Shown: positions 1-5,717, counted from the first letter of the stretch. The stretch is DNA of 8,058 nucleotides from Dehalococcoidia bacterium (GCA_012270525.1 JAAXIE010000178.1:1-8058), one strand, 5' to 3'. Program-made: numbers and translations. The notes: generated by a model not told the origin, from the sequence alone.

Positions 1-267
1 TACAAGTTCCAGTTCATCACCCTGGCCGGCTGGCACATGATCAACCTCAACGCCTTCGAGCTGGCCAAGGCCTACAGCGTGGAGGGCATGCCCGCCTACG
101 TGAGGATCCAGGAGCAGGAGTTCGCCCGCGAGGTGGACGGCTACACCGCCACCAAGCACCAGGCCGAAGTTGGCGCAGGCTACTTCGACGAGGTGCTGCT
201 GAGCGTGAGCGAGGACCTGGGAGCCACCGCAGCGCTGGCAGGCTCTACGGAGGCGGCCCAGTTCTAG
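1..267 (+). CDS. aceA: Isocitrate lyase, C-terminal fragment (5' end outside window)
   Basis: The frame is open from base 1 and gives 88 residues before a TAG stop. The fragment matches the conserved C-terminus of isocitrate lyase: YKFQFITLAGWH, then QEQEFA, GYTATKHQAEVGAGYFD and the terminal GSTEAAQF. Isocitrate lyase is a cytoplasmic glyoxylate-shunt enzyme that splits isocitrate into glyoxylate and succinate, allowing growth on acetate or fatty acids. The catalytic KKCGH loop lies upstream of the window and cannot be checked. The ATG at 37 is only an internal methionine, because family similarity continues upstream of it. A hairpin terminator follows the stop by about 45 nt, so the gene probably ends its transcription unit. 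The identification is confident although only the tail is visible. Confidence 0.88.
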   Translation, partial: YKFQFITLAGWHMINLNAFELAKAYSVEGMPAYVRIQEQEFAREVDGYTATKHQAEVGAGYFDEVLLSVSEDLGATAALAGSTEAAQF

Positions 268-312
268 GCCAAGTTTCAGCGCCTTAGCGCTGGCAACCGA
301 GCTACGTTTGGA

Positions 313-345
313 GGGCGCCGGTCCATTCTGACCGGCGCCCTTCTT
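313..345 (+). terminator. Rho-independent-type terminator of the isocitrate lyase gene
   Basis: A perfect 10-bp stem, GGGCGCCGGT (313-322) and ACCGGCGCCC (331-340), encloses an 8-nt loop. It is followed by the short T-rich stretch TTCTT. It lies 45 nt after the isocitrate lyase stop codon. The T tract is weak, but the stem is long and GC-rich. Confidence 0.75.
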
Positions 346-360
346 CGCGCCTTCTATTCT

Positions 361-399
361 GCCCGCTCGTGGTGAGCCCGTCGAACCATTCGAGCGGGC
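361..399. repeat. REP-like palindromic element, copy A
   Basis: The inverted repeat GCCCGCTCG (361-369) and CGAGCGGGC (391-399) surrounds a 21-nt loop that contains GAGCCCGTCGAA (374-385). The same core, with two substitutions, recurs in reverse orientation in the next element (433-444). The palindrome, the short length and the intergenic position resemble bacterial REP/BIME-type repeats. Copy number in the genome is not visible here. Confidence 0.55.
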
Positions 400-417
400 T
401 ATCGCGCGGAGAGCGGC

Positions 418-482
418 AGTCCGCTCATGTCCTTCGACAAGCTCAGAGCCTGCCCCGCACTTGATGCGGGGATGAGCGGACT
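418..482. repeat. REP-like palindromic element, copy B (nested hairpins)
   Basis: Outer 11-bp arms AGTCCGCTCAT (418-428) and ATGAGCGGACT (472-482) enclose an inner hairpin, CCCCGCA (453-459) and TGCGGGG (465-471), with a 5-nt loop. Between them is TTCGACAAGCTC (433-444), the inverted version of the core in the preceding element. The whole is a cruciform-capable intergenic repeat. It could act as a terminator or mRNA stabiliser, or be a mobile REP-type sequence. No coding potential is evident from 268 to 552 apart from these repeats, the terminator and the promoter. Confidence 0.6.
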
Positions 483-514
483 TTGGTGATGCCACCGCCC
501 GTGCCTCCTTCCCA

Positions 515-543
515 TTGCGGGCATGGATGCTGTGTGACATAAT
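515..543 (+). promoter_or_regulatory. Predicted sigma70-type promoter of the methyltransferase-nuclease gene
   Basis: A -35-like TTGCGG (515-520) is separated by 17 bp from the -10 hexamer CATAAT (538-543), which is preceded by an extended -10 TG (535-536). The start codon is only 9 nt past the -10 box and no Shine-Dalgarno sequence is present. Transcription would therefore begin at or within about 3 nt of the ATG, giving a leaderless message. This is prediction from motif and spacing only. Confidence 0.55.
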
Positions 544-552
544 CGGCCCACC

Positions 553-2223
553 ATGGAGAATACCCTCTACTACGGCGACAACCTGGAGATCCTGCGTCAG
601 TACGTGCCAGACGAGTCCATTGACCTGGTATACCTCGATCCGCCATTCAACTCGAACGCGACTTACAACGTACTGTTCCGCGAGGCAAGCGGAGAAGGCT
701 CCTCTGCCCAGTTTCAGGCCTTCGACGACACCTGGCATTGGGACATCGAGTCCGAACGCGCCTACAGGGACGTTGTGCAGAACGGGCCGAAGAAGCTGGC
801 CGATCTGCTGCAGGCGATGCGTTCGTTTCTCGGCCAGAACGACATGATGGCCTATCTGACGATGATGGCCCAGCGGATGGTGGAGTTGCATCGCGTCCTC
901 AAGCCGACCGGCAGCATCTACCTCCACTGCGACCCGACGGCTAGCCACTACCTCAAGCTGCTTATGGATGCAACGTTCGGTGCCCGGAACTTCAGGAATG
1001 AAATAACCTGGCAGAGAACTGAGAGTCACAACACGGCAGAAAAATACGGAAATATTGCCGATATTCTCCTATATTATTGCAAATCCGAAGAAACAATCTG
1101 GAATAGAAGCTATCACAAGTATTCCGATGGCGACCAGAAGTACAGCGAACAGCAGATGAAGCGCTTTAGCCACATAGATGACCAGGGAAGACGATACAGG
1201 CTCGATGACTTAACTGGCCCGCGGCCCAACAGCGACTCAGGGAAGTTCAATTGGCGTGGGACAATGCCGAGCCCCTCTCGAGGATGGGGTTACAAACTGG
1301 ACCAACTCGAAGAATGGTGGGCTGAAGGACGGATACATACGAAGAAAGATGGAACTCCAAGAATGGATGGACTGAAGGTCTTCTTAGACGAATCGGAAGG
1401 CAAGGCACTTCAGAATGTTTGGACAGACATTCCAAGAGTATCCAACACCTCATCAGAGAGGCTGGGCTACCCCACTCAAAAACCTGAAGCGCTTATTGAA
1501 CGCATAATCGCAAGCTCATCTAACGAAGGGGATGTGGTGCTGGACCCCTTCTGTGGGTGCGGCACTGCGGTGGCGGCTGCCGAGAAGCTCAAGCGCCAGT
1601 GGATTGGAATAGACTTGACCCACCTGGCCGTAGCCCTGATGAAGAACCGACTAAAGACGGCATTTAATCTGCTGCCCGTCAGGGACTACGCGGTTGTCGG
1701 GGAACCCGTGGACGTGGGCAGCGCCCGAGCCCTTGCCCAGCAGGACCGCTTTCAGTTCCAGTTCTGGGCCCTCTCCTTGCTGGAGGCTTTCCCAAGGGAG
1801 CAGGGCAAGAGGGGCGCAGATAGAGGAATAGACGGCGTTCTCTACTTCATAGACGGGGCCAAGAGAGCCGCCAAGAAGGTCATCGTACAGGTTAAGAGTG
1901 GGCGGGTAACGTCGTCTCACGTCAGGGACCTTCGTGGTGCGATGGAGCGGGAGAAGGCGGCAATGGGACTCTTCATCACCCTTGAGGAGCCTACCAGGGA
2001 GATGCGGACAGAGGCGTTCAACGCTGGTTCCTACCGGTCCGAGGTGTGGCAACGCAGCTATCCAAGGCTGCAGATACGAACCGTGGGGGAGCTGTTGGCA
2101 GGCGAGGGCTTCCATATGCCTTCCCACCCGTCCATGTATTATTCAGCGCAGCGGACGCGTCCTTCTATGGGAGAGCAGGGAATGCTCATGGAAGCGCCGG
2201 CGGTGTACGTAACTGGGGAGTGA
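553..2223 (+). CDS. Beta-class site-specific DNA methyltransferase fused to an Mrr-like nuclease domain
   Basis: This 556-residue protein has two parts. Residues 1 to about 375 form an S-adenosylmethionine-dependent DNA methyltransferase in beta-class order: catalytic motif IV DPPFNSN (29-35), a variable presumed target-recognition region (about 150-300), TQKP (308-311, motif X-like), then the AdoMet-binding motif DPFCGCGT (331-338). The DPPF motif indicates an amino-methylating enzyme (N6-adenine or N4-cytosine). Residues about 395-515 look like a restriction-endonuclease fold: E411, GADRGID ending at D427, and QVK (446-448), which fits the Mrr-like PD-(D/E)xK catalytic set. The ATG at 553 is chosen because motif IV lies close to it and a promoter sits directly upstream. 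No separate endonuclease or specificity subunit is adjacent. The protein may be a self-contained restriction-modification enzyme, or an orphan methylase with an accessory nuclease. Bases about 1000-1500 are AT-richer than the rest. Confidence 0.88.
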   Translation: MENTLYYGDNLEILRQYVPDESIDLVYLDPPFNSNATYNVLFREASGEGSSAQFQAFDDTWHWDIESERAYRDVVQNGPKKLADLLQAMRSFLGQNDMMAYLTMMAQRMVELHRVLKPTGSIYLHCDPTASHYLKLLMDATFGARNFRNEITWQRTESHNTAEKYGNIADILLYYCKSEETIWNRSYHKYSDGDQKYSEQQMKRFSHIDDQGRRYRLDDLTGPRPNSDSGKFNWRGTMPSPSRGWGYKLDQLEEWWAEGRIHTKKDGTPRMDGLKVFLDESEGKALQNVWTDIPRVSNTSSERLGYPTQKPEALIERIIASSSNEGDVVLDPFCGCGTAVAAAEKLKRQWIGIDLTHLAVALMKNRLKTAFNLLPVRDYAVVGEPVDVGSARALAQQDRFQFQFWALSLLEAFPREQGKRGADRGIDGVLYFIDGAKRAAKKVIVQVKSGRVTSSHVRDLRGAMEREKAAMGLFITLEEPTREMRTEAFNAGSYRSEVWQRSYPRLQIRTVGELLAGEGFHMPSHPSMYYSAQRTRPSMGEQGMLMEAPAVYVTGE

Positions 2224-2232
2224 TACCTTTTG

Positions 2233-2329
2233 CCCCTGGTTTGACGGAATTTCGCAGGGGTGTTTCTCAGCCCTGGTTAGATCTTGGCGTGGCCCGGTTT
2301 GGGGATTTCGTAGGGGCGTGCCCCTAAAC
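2233..2329. repeat. Repeat-rich spacer with imperfect direct repeats and competing stems
   Basis: Within the 184-nt gap between two genes, GGAATTTCGCAGGGGTG (2246-2262) and GGGATTTCGTAGGGGCG (2302-2318) match at 14 of 17 positions. The second copy runs into the palindrome TAGGGGC-GT-GCCCCTA (2311-2326). An alternative stem pairs GTTTGGGG (2297-2304) with CCCCTAAAC (2321-2329, one bulged T), and CCCCT (2233-2237) can pair with AGGGG (2256-2260). The spacer may be the remains of a dispersed intergenic repeat, and may double as a weak terminator for the methyltransferase gene. There is no T tract. Confidence 0.45.
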
Positions 2330-2348
2330 TGGATGTAAGTTTGGCGGG

Positions 2349-2377
2349 TTGAATGCCAATCTTGGACAGGCTACTCT
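2349..2377 (+). promoter_or_regulatory. Weak candidate promoter for the NHL/AroQ-like gene pair
   Basis: TTGAAT (2349-2354) and TACTCT (2372-2377) lie 17 bp apart, with 30 nt from the -10-like box to the NHL-gene ATG. The -10 matches the consensus only at its three most conserved positions. It is listed because a plus-strand promoter is expected after the repeat spacer, but the match is marginal. Confidence 0.25.
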
Positions 2378-2407
2378 TGGGGCATCCTCAGGTAAGGAGA
2401 CGGAGCG

Positions 2408-3382
2408 ATGGGAGTGCGAATAGGAGAAGGCAATTTCGTCTATGAGGTGGCGGAGGGTTGGGGAACTCTTCCCAAAGGTTGGGGCTTCAAGGAAGTGGCA
2501 GCGGTGGGAGTGGACGCGGAGGGGAGAGTATACGCCTTCAATCGCGGCGAACATCCGATGATTGTCTTCAATCGGGAGGGAGAGTTCCTGAATTCCTGGG
2601 GAGAAGGGGTGTTTCTGCGCGCCCACGGCATCACCATGGGGGCAGACGACACCATTTACTGCACGGACGATGACGACCACACCGTTCGTAAGTGCACCTA
2701 CGACGGGCGGGTGCTTCTGACCCTTGGCACAAGCGGCAAGCCAGCACCCTTTCACAGCGGGCACCCTTTCAATCGCTGCACCCACGTGGCCATCTGTCCG
2801 ATAAATAACGATATCTACGTTTCGGACGGATACGGCAACGCCCGCGTCCACAAATATGACGAGGACGGCAACCTGCTCTTCTCGTGGGGCGGCCCTGGGA
2901 CGGAGCCGGGCCAGTTTAACATTGTTCACAACATCGCGACGGACAAAGACGGCTACGTCTATGTGGCGGACCGGGAGAACCAACGGGTGCAGGTCTTTGA
3001 TTCCAAGGGCAAGTACGAGACCCAGTGGGTGAACATGGCCAAGCCCTGCGGCCTTTACATGGACGACGGTTCCCTGGATGCCGATGGCCGGCAGCTGCTG
3101 TACATAGGTGAGTTGGGCGCGGCCATTTCTGCCAACGAGGGCGCGCCCGGGCTGGGGCCCAGGGTGAGCATCTACGATCTGCAAGGCCAAGTGTTGGCTC
3201 GGCTGGGGGATACGGGACCCGGCGAGGAGCCTGGCAAGTTCATAGCTCCCCACGGCATTGCCCTGGACTCCAACGGCGATATGTACGTTGCGGAGGTCTC
3301 CTGGACCAACACCGGAAGTCTGCTGGATCCTCCCAGGGAGATCCGCAGCCTTCAGAAGCTAGTGAAAATCAACGGGGCATAG
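2408..3382 (+). CDS. NHL-repeat six-bladed beta-propeller protein
   Basis: This 324-residue protein is built of NHL-type repeats with the recurring pattern (I/V)Y(V/A)xDxxNxRVxxFDxxGxxxxxWG. Blades are recognisable near residues 41-65, 83-107, 136-161, 184-207, 230-267 and 291-321, enough for one closed six-bladed propeller. Relatives include peptidyl-alpha-hydroxyglycine lyase-like and other NHL hydrolase or lyase proteins, but many NHL proteins are pure binding scaffolds, so no reaction is assigned. There is no signal peptide or membrane segment, so it is probably cytoplasmic; most bacterial NHL relatives are exported, which makes this mildly unusual. The start is supported by the Shine-Dalgarno sequence AAGGAG (2394-2399), 8 nt before the ATG. 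The AroQ-like gene begins 20 nt after the stop, so the two are probably co-transcribed and may act on the same substrate. Confidence 0.85.
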   Translation: MGVRIGEGNFVYEVAEGWGTLPKGWGFKEVAAVGVDAEGRVYAFNRGEHPMIVFNREGEFLNSWGEGVFLRAHGITMGADDTIYCTDDDDHTVRKCTYDGRVLLTLGTSGKPAPFHSGHPFNRCTHVAICPINNDIYVSDGYGNARVHKYDEDGNLLFSWGGPGTEPGQFNIVHNIATDKDGYVYVADRENQRVQVFDSKGKYETQWVNMAKPCGLYMDDGSLDADGRQLLYIGELGAAISANEGAPGLGPRVSIYDLQGQVLARLGDTGPGEEPGKFIAPHGIALDSNGDMYVAEVSWTNTGSLLDPPREIRSLQKLVKINGA

Positions 3383-3402
3383 CGCAAAGGGGCAGGGGAA
3401 CT

Positions 3403-3837
3403 ATGACCAAGATTCTAGTCATCCAAGGCGCGGGCATGAACATGCGAGGGCGCGCGCAGATAGAGATTTTCGGCACGACGACGCTGGACGAAATCAACGA
3501 TGCGGTGCGGCGTTACGCCGATGAGTTGGGCGTTGAGGTGGAGATATTCCACTCCAACATCGAGGGGGAGGTGGTCAACGCGCTGTACGCCGCCCACGAC
3601 GGGGACGTGGATGCGGCGGTTATCAATCCGTCTGGCTATACCACCGGCACGGGCCCGCTGCTTACCGCAATAACCCAGGTTCTCTTTCCCGTCATAGAAG
3701 TGCATGCCTCGAACCCTTCCGCGCGGGGCGTCGTCTCCAACGTGCAGCCGGTGAGCCGGGGGTTGGTGTACGGGTTTGGCGTCTTCGGGTACTACCTGGC
3801 GCTCCGCGGAGCGAAGGAGTTGGCGGAGGCGGGTTAG
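3403..3837 (+). CDS. Type II dehydroquinate dehydratase-like protein with a degenerate active site
   Basis: The protein has 144 residues, the usual length for type II 3-dehydroquinate dehydratase (AroQ), and keeps the flavodoxin-like pattern: ILVIQGAG at the N-terminus, FGTTTLDEI (23-31), INPSGYT (74-80), IEVHASN (98-104), and a YGFGVFGYYLALR stretch near the C-terminus. By manual alignment to the family motifs, N75, H101 and R108 are kept. The loop Arg is A18, the catalytic Tyr of the YG motif is F23, the Asn of GPN is G11, the substrate-binding His after GLT is T81, Asp of LRDA is T88, and the late Arg is S112. Ordinary dehydroquinate dehydration is therefore unlikely. It may be a repurposed lyase or isomerase, or a binding protein. 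Purine-rich AAAGGGG (3386-3392) and AGGGGA (3394-3399) precede the ATG. The pairing with the NHL gene points to a catabolic role rather than aromatic amino-acid synthesis. Confidence 0.82.
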   Translation: MTKILVIQGAGMNMRGRAQIEIFGTTTLDEINDAVRRYADELGVEVEIFHSNIEGEVVNALYAAHDGDVDAAVINPSGYTTGTGPLLTAITQVLFPVIEVHASNPSARGVVSNVQPVSRGLVYGFGVFGYYLALRGAKELAEAG

Positions 3838-3845
3838 ACTCCGCC
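3822..3845. terminator. Possible bidirectional terminator hairpin between convergent genes
   Basis: GGCGGAG (3822-3828) and CTCCGCC (3839-3845) form a perfect 7-bp stem with a 10-nt loop. It spans the AroQ-like stop codon and reaches the 9-nt gap before the end of the converging minus-strand gene. The T tract is poor on both strands, so terminator function is uncertain. Confidence 0.4.
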
Positions 3846-3846
3846 C

Positions 3847-4164
3847 TTACTTGTAGTCTTCGTCCGGCGGCCAGATGGTGTGGCTGCCGCGGCCTGCGCC
3901 GGAAGGGCCCTGGTCACGCCAGTCTTTGGTTGTTTCGAGCCACTTCTTGATGTGGGGCGTCTTGGTATGTTCAATGAAGGCGGCTTCGTCCTTGTAGACT
4001 TCGTACAGCCATATCCGGTCGGAGTGGTCGGCGTCCTGGATGATATCGAATCGGAGACAGCCCGGCTCGTTTTCGACGGAGCCTTTGGCGTCTCCAATCA
4101 TGGCCTCTATGAACTGGTCTTTGAAGCCGTGTTTTATCTGGATGGGGGCGATGATGACGTACAT
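3847..4164 (-). CDS. Antibiotic biosynthesis monooxygenase (ABM) domain protein, YgiN-like
   Basis: This 105-residue single-domain protein has the dimeric alpha-beta barrel pattern: an N-terminal strand YVIIAPIQIKHG, then ENEPGCLRFDIIQD (31-44), LYEVYKDEAAF (53-63) and EHTKTPHIKKW (65-75). Families with this pattern include quinol monooxygenases such as YgiN, the LsrG-type isomerases and heme or aromatic monooxygenases; the exact reaction cannot be assigned. The start is secure: AAAGGAG (plus-strand 4170-4176) lies 5 nt before the ATG. It is the last gene of the minus-strand group, 79 nt after the aldo/keto reductase gene. A promoter-like sequence in that gap suggests it can be transcribed separately. 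Its 3' end faces the AroQ-like gene with 9 nt between stop codons. Confidence 0.85.
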   Translation of the reverse strand: MYVIIAPIQIKHGFKDQFIEAMIGDAKGSVENEPGCLRFDIIQDADHSDRIWLYEVYKDEAAFIEHTKTPHIKKWLETTKDWRDQGPSGAGRGSHTIWPPDEDYK

Positions 4165-4199
4165 CTTCTCTCCTTTGAGGGCTGGGCAAGGTTGGAGTC

Positions 4200-4228
4200 A
4201 TTCTATCAAGGGAGGACGAGGGCAACAA
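4200..4228 (-). promoter_or_regulatory. Predicted promoter upstream of the ABM-domain gene
   Basis: Reading the minus strand, TTGTTG (4223-4228) is followed after 17 bp by TAGAAT (4200-4205), with an extended -10 TG just before it. The ABM gene's Shine-Dalgarno sequence and ATG follow about 25-35 nt downstream. The -10 matches the consensus at five of six positions. Confidence 0.45.
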
Positions 4229-4243
4229 CGGCGTTTGGACGTG

Positions 4244-5059
4244 CTAGGTGCAGCGCTCCCATTCACGGCCAATGTAGTCACGGAGTTCTTGGGGCAGCGA
4301 AACGTTGCCAGCGACGGCGTTCTCCAGCATTCGTCCGGGCCGGCTGGTGGCGGGAATCAATACGGACACGCGGGGGTCTGCCAGAATCCAGGCGAGGGCT
4401 GCCTGTCCCCACGTCTGGATTCCGTACTCCTGCAGAGGCGCGAGGTCGGGCTGACGCTTCAATCCAGTGACCACCGTTCCCTTAACCAGGGGTCGCATAA
4501 CAATAACGCCGATTCCCATCTCTGAGGCCAGGGGCAGCAGTTTCTGCTCCGCCTCTCGCTCCAGCAGGCTATAGGGAATCTGGATAGCGTCCACCCGTCC
4601 GGTACGCATTACCAACGCCAGCTCCTCGTAGAAGGGGGGCTGATAGTGGGTAATGCCAATGACGTCTATTCTGCCCTCAGCCTTCAGTTCCTCCAGAAAG
4701 GGAAGGTGGGTTCGCCAGTCCACCAGGTTGTGAATCTGGAACACCTCGATGTGGTCGGAGCCGAGCAGGTTAAAGGAGCGTTGTATCTGGGCGCGGCCCG
4801 TTTCGACGCCTGCGCAGTATACCTTGGTGGCCAACTGGAACTGGTGGCGGCGTCCGCTAATACCGGCGCCGATGACCCCTTCCGCCCGGCGGTACATGGG
4901 CGACGTGTCCAGAAACGTGGCGCCAGACGCCAGGCAGTTGTCCAGAATGCGCCGGCAATTCTCTATTTCCTCAGGCGATTCCACGTTGAAGCCGGAGGAG
5001 GATGCGGAACCCATGCCAATAACGGGCACGGTGAGGCGTCCTAGATGGCGGAACTGCAT
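4244..5059 (-). CDS. Aldo/keto reductase
   Basis: This 271-residue protein of the aldo/keto reductase superfamily is a cytoplasmic NAD(P)H-dependent (alpha/beta)8-barrel enzyme that reduces or oxidises aldehydes, ketones or sugars. The full catalytic tetrad is visible: D51 and Y56 in FLDTSPMY, K79 in LATKV, and H110 in FQIHNL. It starts with the family's usual MQFRHLGR-type hairpin. GVIVMRPLVKG and the late VLIPATSRPGRMLENA correspond to the cofactor-binding region. It is somewhat shorter than typical 300-residue members but looks intact. AAAGG lies about 6 nt upstream of the chosen ATG. The gene is 55 nt downstream of the carboxymuconolactone decarboxylase-family gene on the same strand and probably belongs to that operon. 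The substrate is unknown; a keto or aldehyde intermediate of the same catabolic route is the simplest inference. Confidence 0.9.
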   Translation of the reverse strand: MQFRHLGRLTVPVIGMGSASSSGFNVESPEEIENCRRILDNCLASGATFLDTSPMYRRAEGVIGAGISGRRHQFQLATKVYCAGVETGRAQIQRSFNLLGSDHIEVFQIHNLVDWRTHLPFLEELKAEGRIDVIGITHYQPPFYEELALVMRTGRVDAIQIPYSLLEREAEQKLLPLASEMGIGVIVMRPLVKGTVVTGLKRQPDLAPLQEYGIQTWGQAALAWILADPRVSVLIPATSRPGRMLENAVAGNVSLPQELRDYIGREWERCT

Positions 5060-5114
5060 GGCATGCCTTTTGCGGAGTTCGGGTTATTCGGGTCTCTGGC
5101 AGTCATAGTAAACG

Positions 5115-5717
5115 CTACCTGTGGGACCAGTCGTCGGAGTTATCAGATGGTGGAGAAAGGCCCAGAACGTCGCCCTTTGTGGTTACGCCCAGGCCCAAAA
5201 CCGTCCGGTTGGCGTAGGCGAAGTAGCTGACCACCTGGTTAATTTCGAGTATCTCGCCATCGTCAAACCCAGCTTTTCTCAGACCTCGGACATGCTTTTC
5301 CGCAACTGCCCAGGGGTTCCTGGTTAGAGCCGCAGCGTATGCTAGGGCCGCCAGTTCTCTGCCTGCGAATGCATCCTGGGGTCTGACCTTGTTGAAAGAT
5401 GCAAGGATGACTTCGCTGCGGGCATCGTCTTTCAGGAGACGGCGGAGACCTTCATAGTGGTGGTCAACGCAGTAGCCGCATCGGTTCAGGACACTGACGA
5501 AGAGGCCCAGCGCCTCCAGAAACCAGACGGGGAGGGCGTTGCCGCTGTGATGGAGGGTGGCTTTGTAGAGGGCGAGGTGACCCTCCATTGTGTGAGGTCT
5601 GAGGCTGTGGGCCATCATGATGTTGTCGATGACGTCGTTGGGCCCCTTGATGCGCCGGTAGAGGTCCGCCAGCTTGCCGGCGGCTTTTTCAAAGGGAATG
5701 GTGCGTATCCAGGTCAT
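5115..5717 (-). CDS. Carboxymuconolactone decarboxylase/AhpD-family protein (peroxidase-related)
   Basis: This 200-residue all-alpha protein carries the AhpD-type signature: E68, then C80-G-Y-C83 and H87, with the spacing E-x11-CxxC-x3-H. In AhpD this set forms the redox-active thiol pair with its proton relay, so a thiol-disulfide or peroxidase-like activity is likelier than true carboxymuconolactone decarboxylation. The flanking helices (NPWAVAEKHVRGLRKAGFDDGEILEINQVVSYFAYANR region) match 'peroxidase-related enzyme' family members. An in-frame TAA a few codons upstream rules out a longer start. Oddly, the only strong Shine-Dalgarno, AGGAGG (plus-strand 5736-5741), is 18 nt before the ATG and sits in a hairpin. 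It lies 40 nt downstream of the Gfo/Idh/MocA gene, apparently in the same operon. A role in handling organic peroxides or redox balance during substrate oxidation is inferred. Confidence 0.88.
   Translation of the reverse strand: MTWIRTIPFEKAAGKLADLYRRIKGPNDVIDNIMMAHSLRPHTMEGHLALYKATLHHSGNALPVWFLEALGLFVSVLNRCGYCVDHHYEGLRRLLKDDARSEVILASFNKVRPQDAFAGRELAALAYAAALTRNPWAVAEKHVRGLRKAGFDDGEILEINQVVSYFAYANRTVLGLGVTTKGDVLGLSPPSDNSDDWSHR

Noticed and set aside
361..482. A CRISPR array or an insertion-sequence end in the intergenic region.
   Set aside because: There are only two different palindromes, no regular spacers, no transposase gene nearby and no target-site duplication that I could see.
1651..2127. 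A 158-codon minus-strand frame opposite the nuclease domain.
   Set aside because: It is antisense to the conserved D427 and QVK nuclease motifs, and its composition is that of a shadow frame.
2324..3253. A 309-codon minus-strand open frame opposite the NHL gene.
   Set aside because: The opposite strand encodes clear NHL blades with a good Shine-Dalgarno. The antisense translation matches no family I recognise and is typical of shadow frames in GC-rich DNA.
3403..3837. Calling this gene a functional shikimate-pathway aroQ.
   Set aside because: The fold matches, but the catalytic Tyr, loop Arg and His positions are replaced, so the name would overstate the evidence.
3880..4470. A 196-codon plus-strand frame across the ABM gene and the end of the aldo/keto reductase gene.
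   Set aside because: It overlaps two recognisable minus-strand proteins, crosses their intergenic gap and has no family motif.
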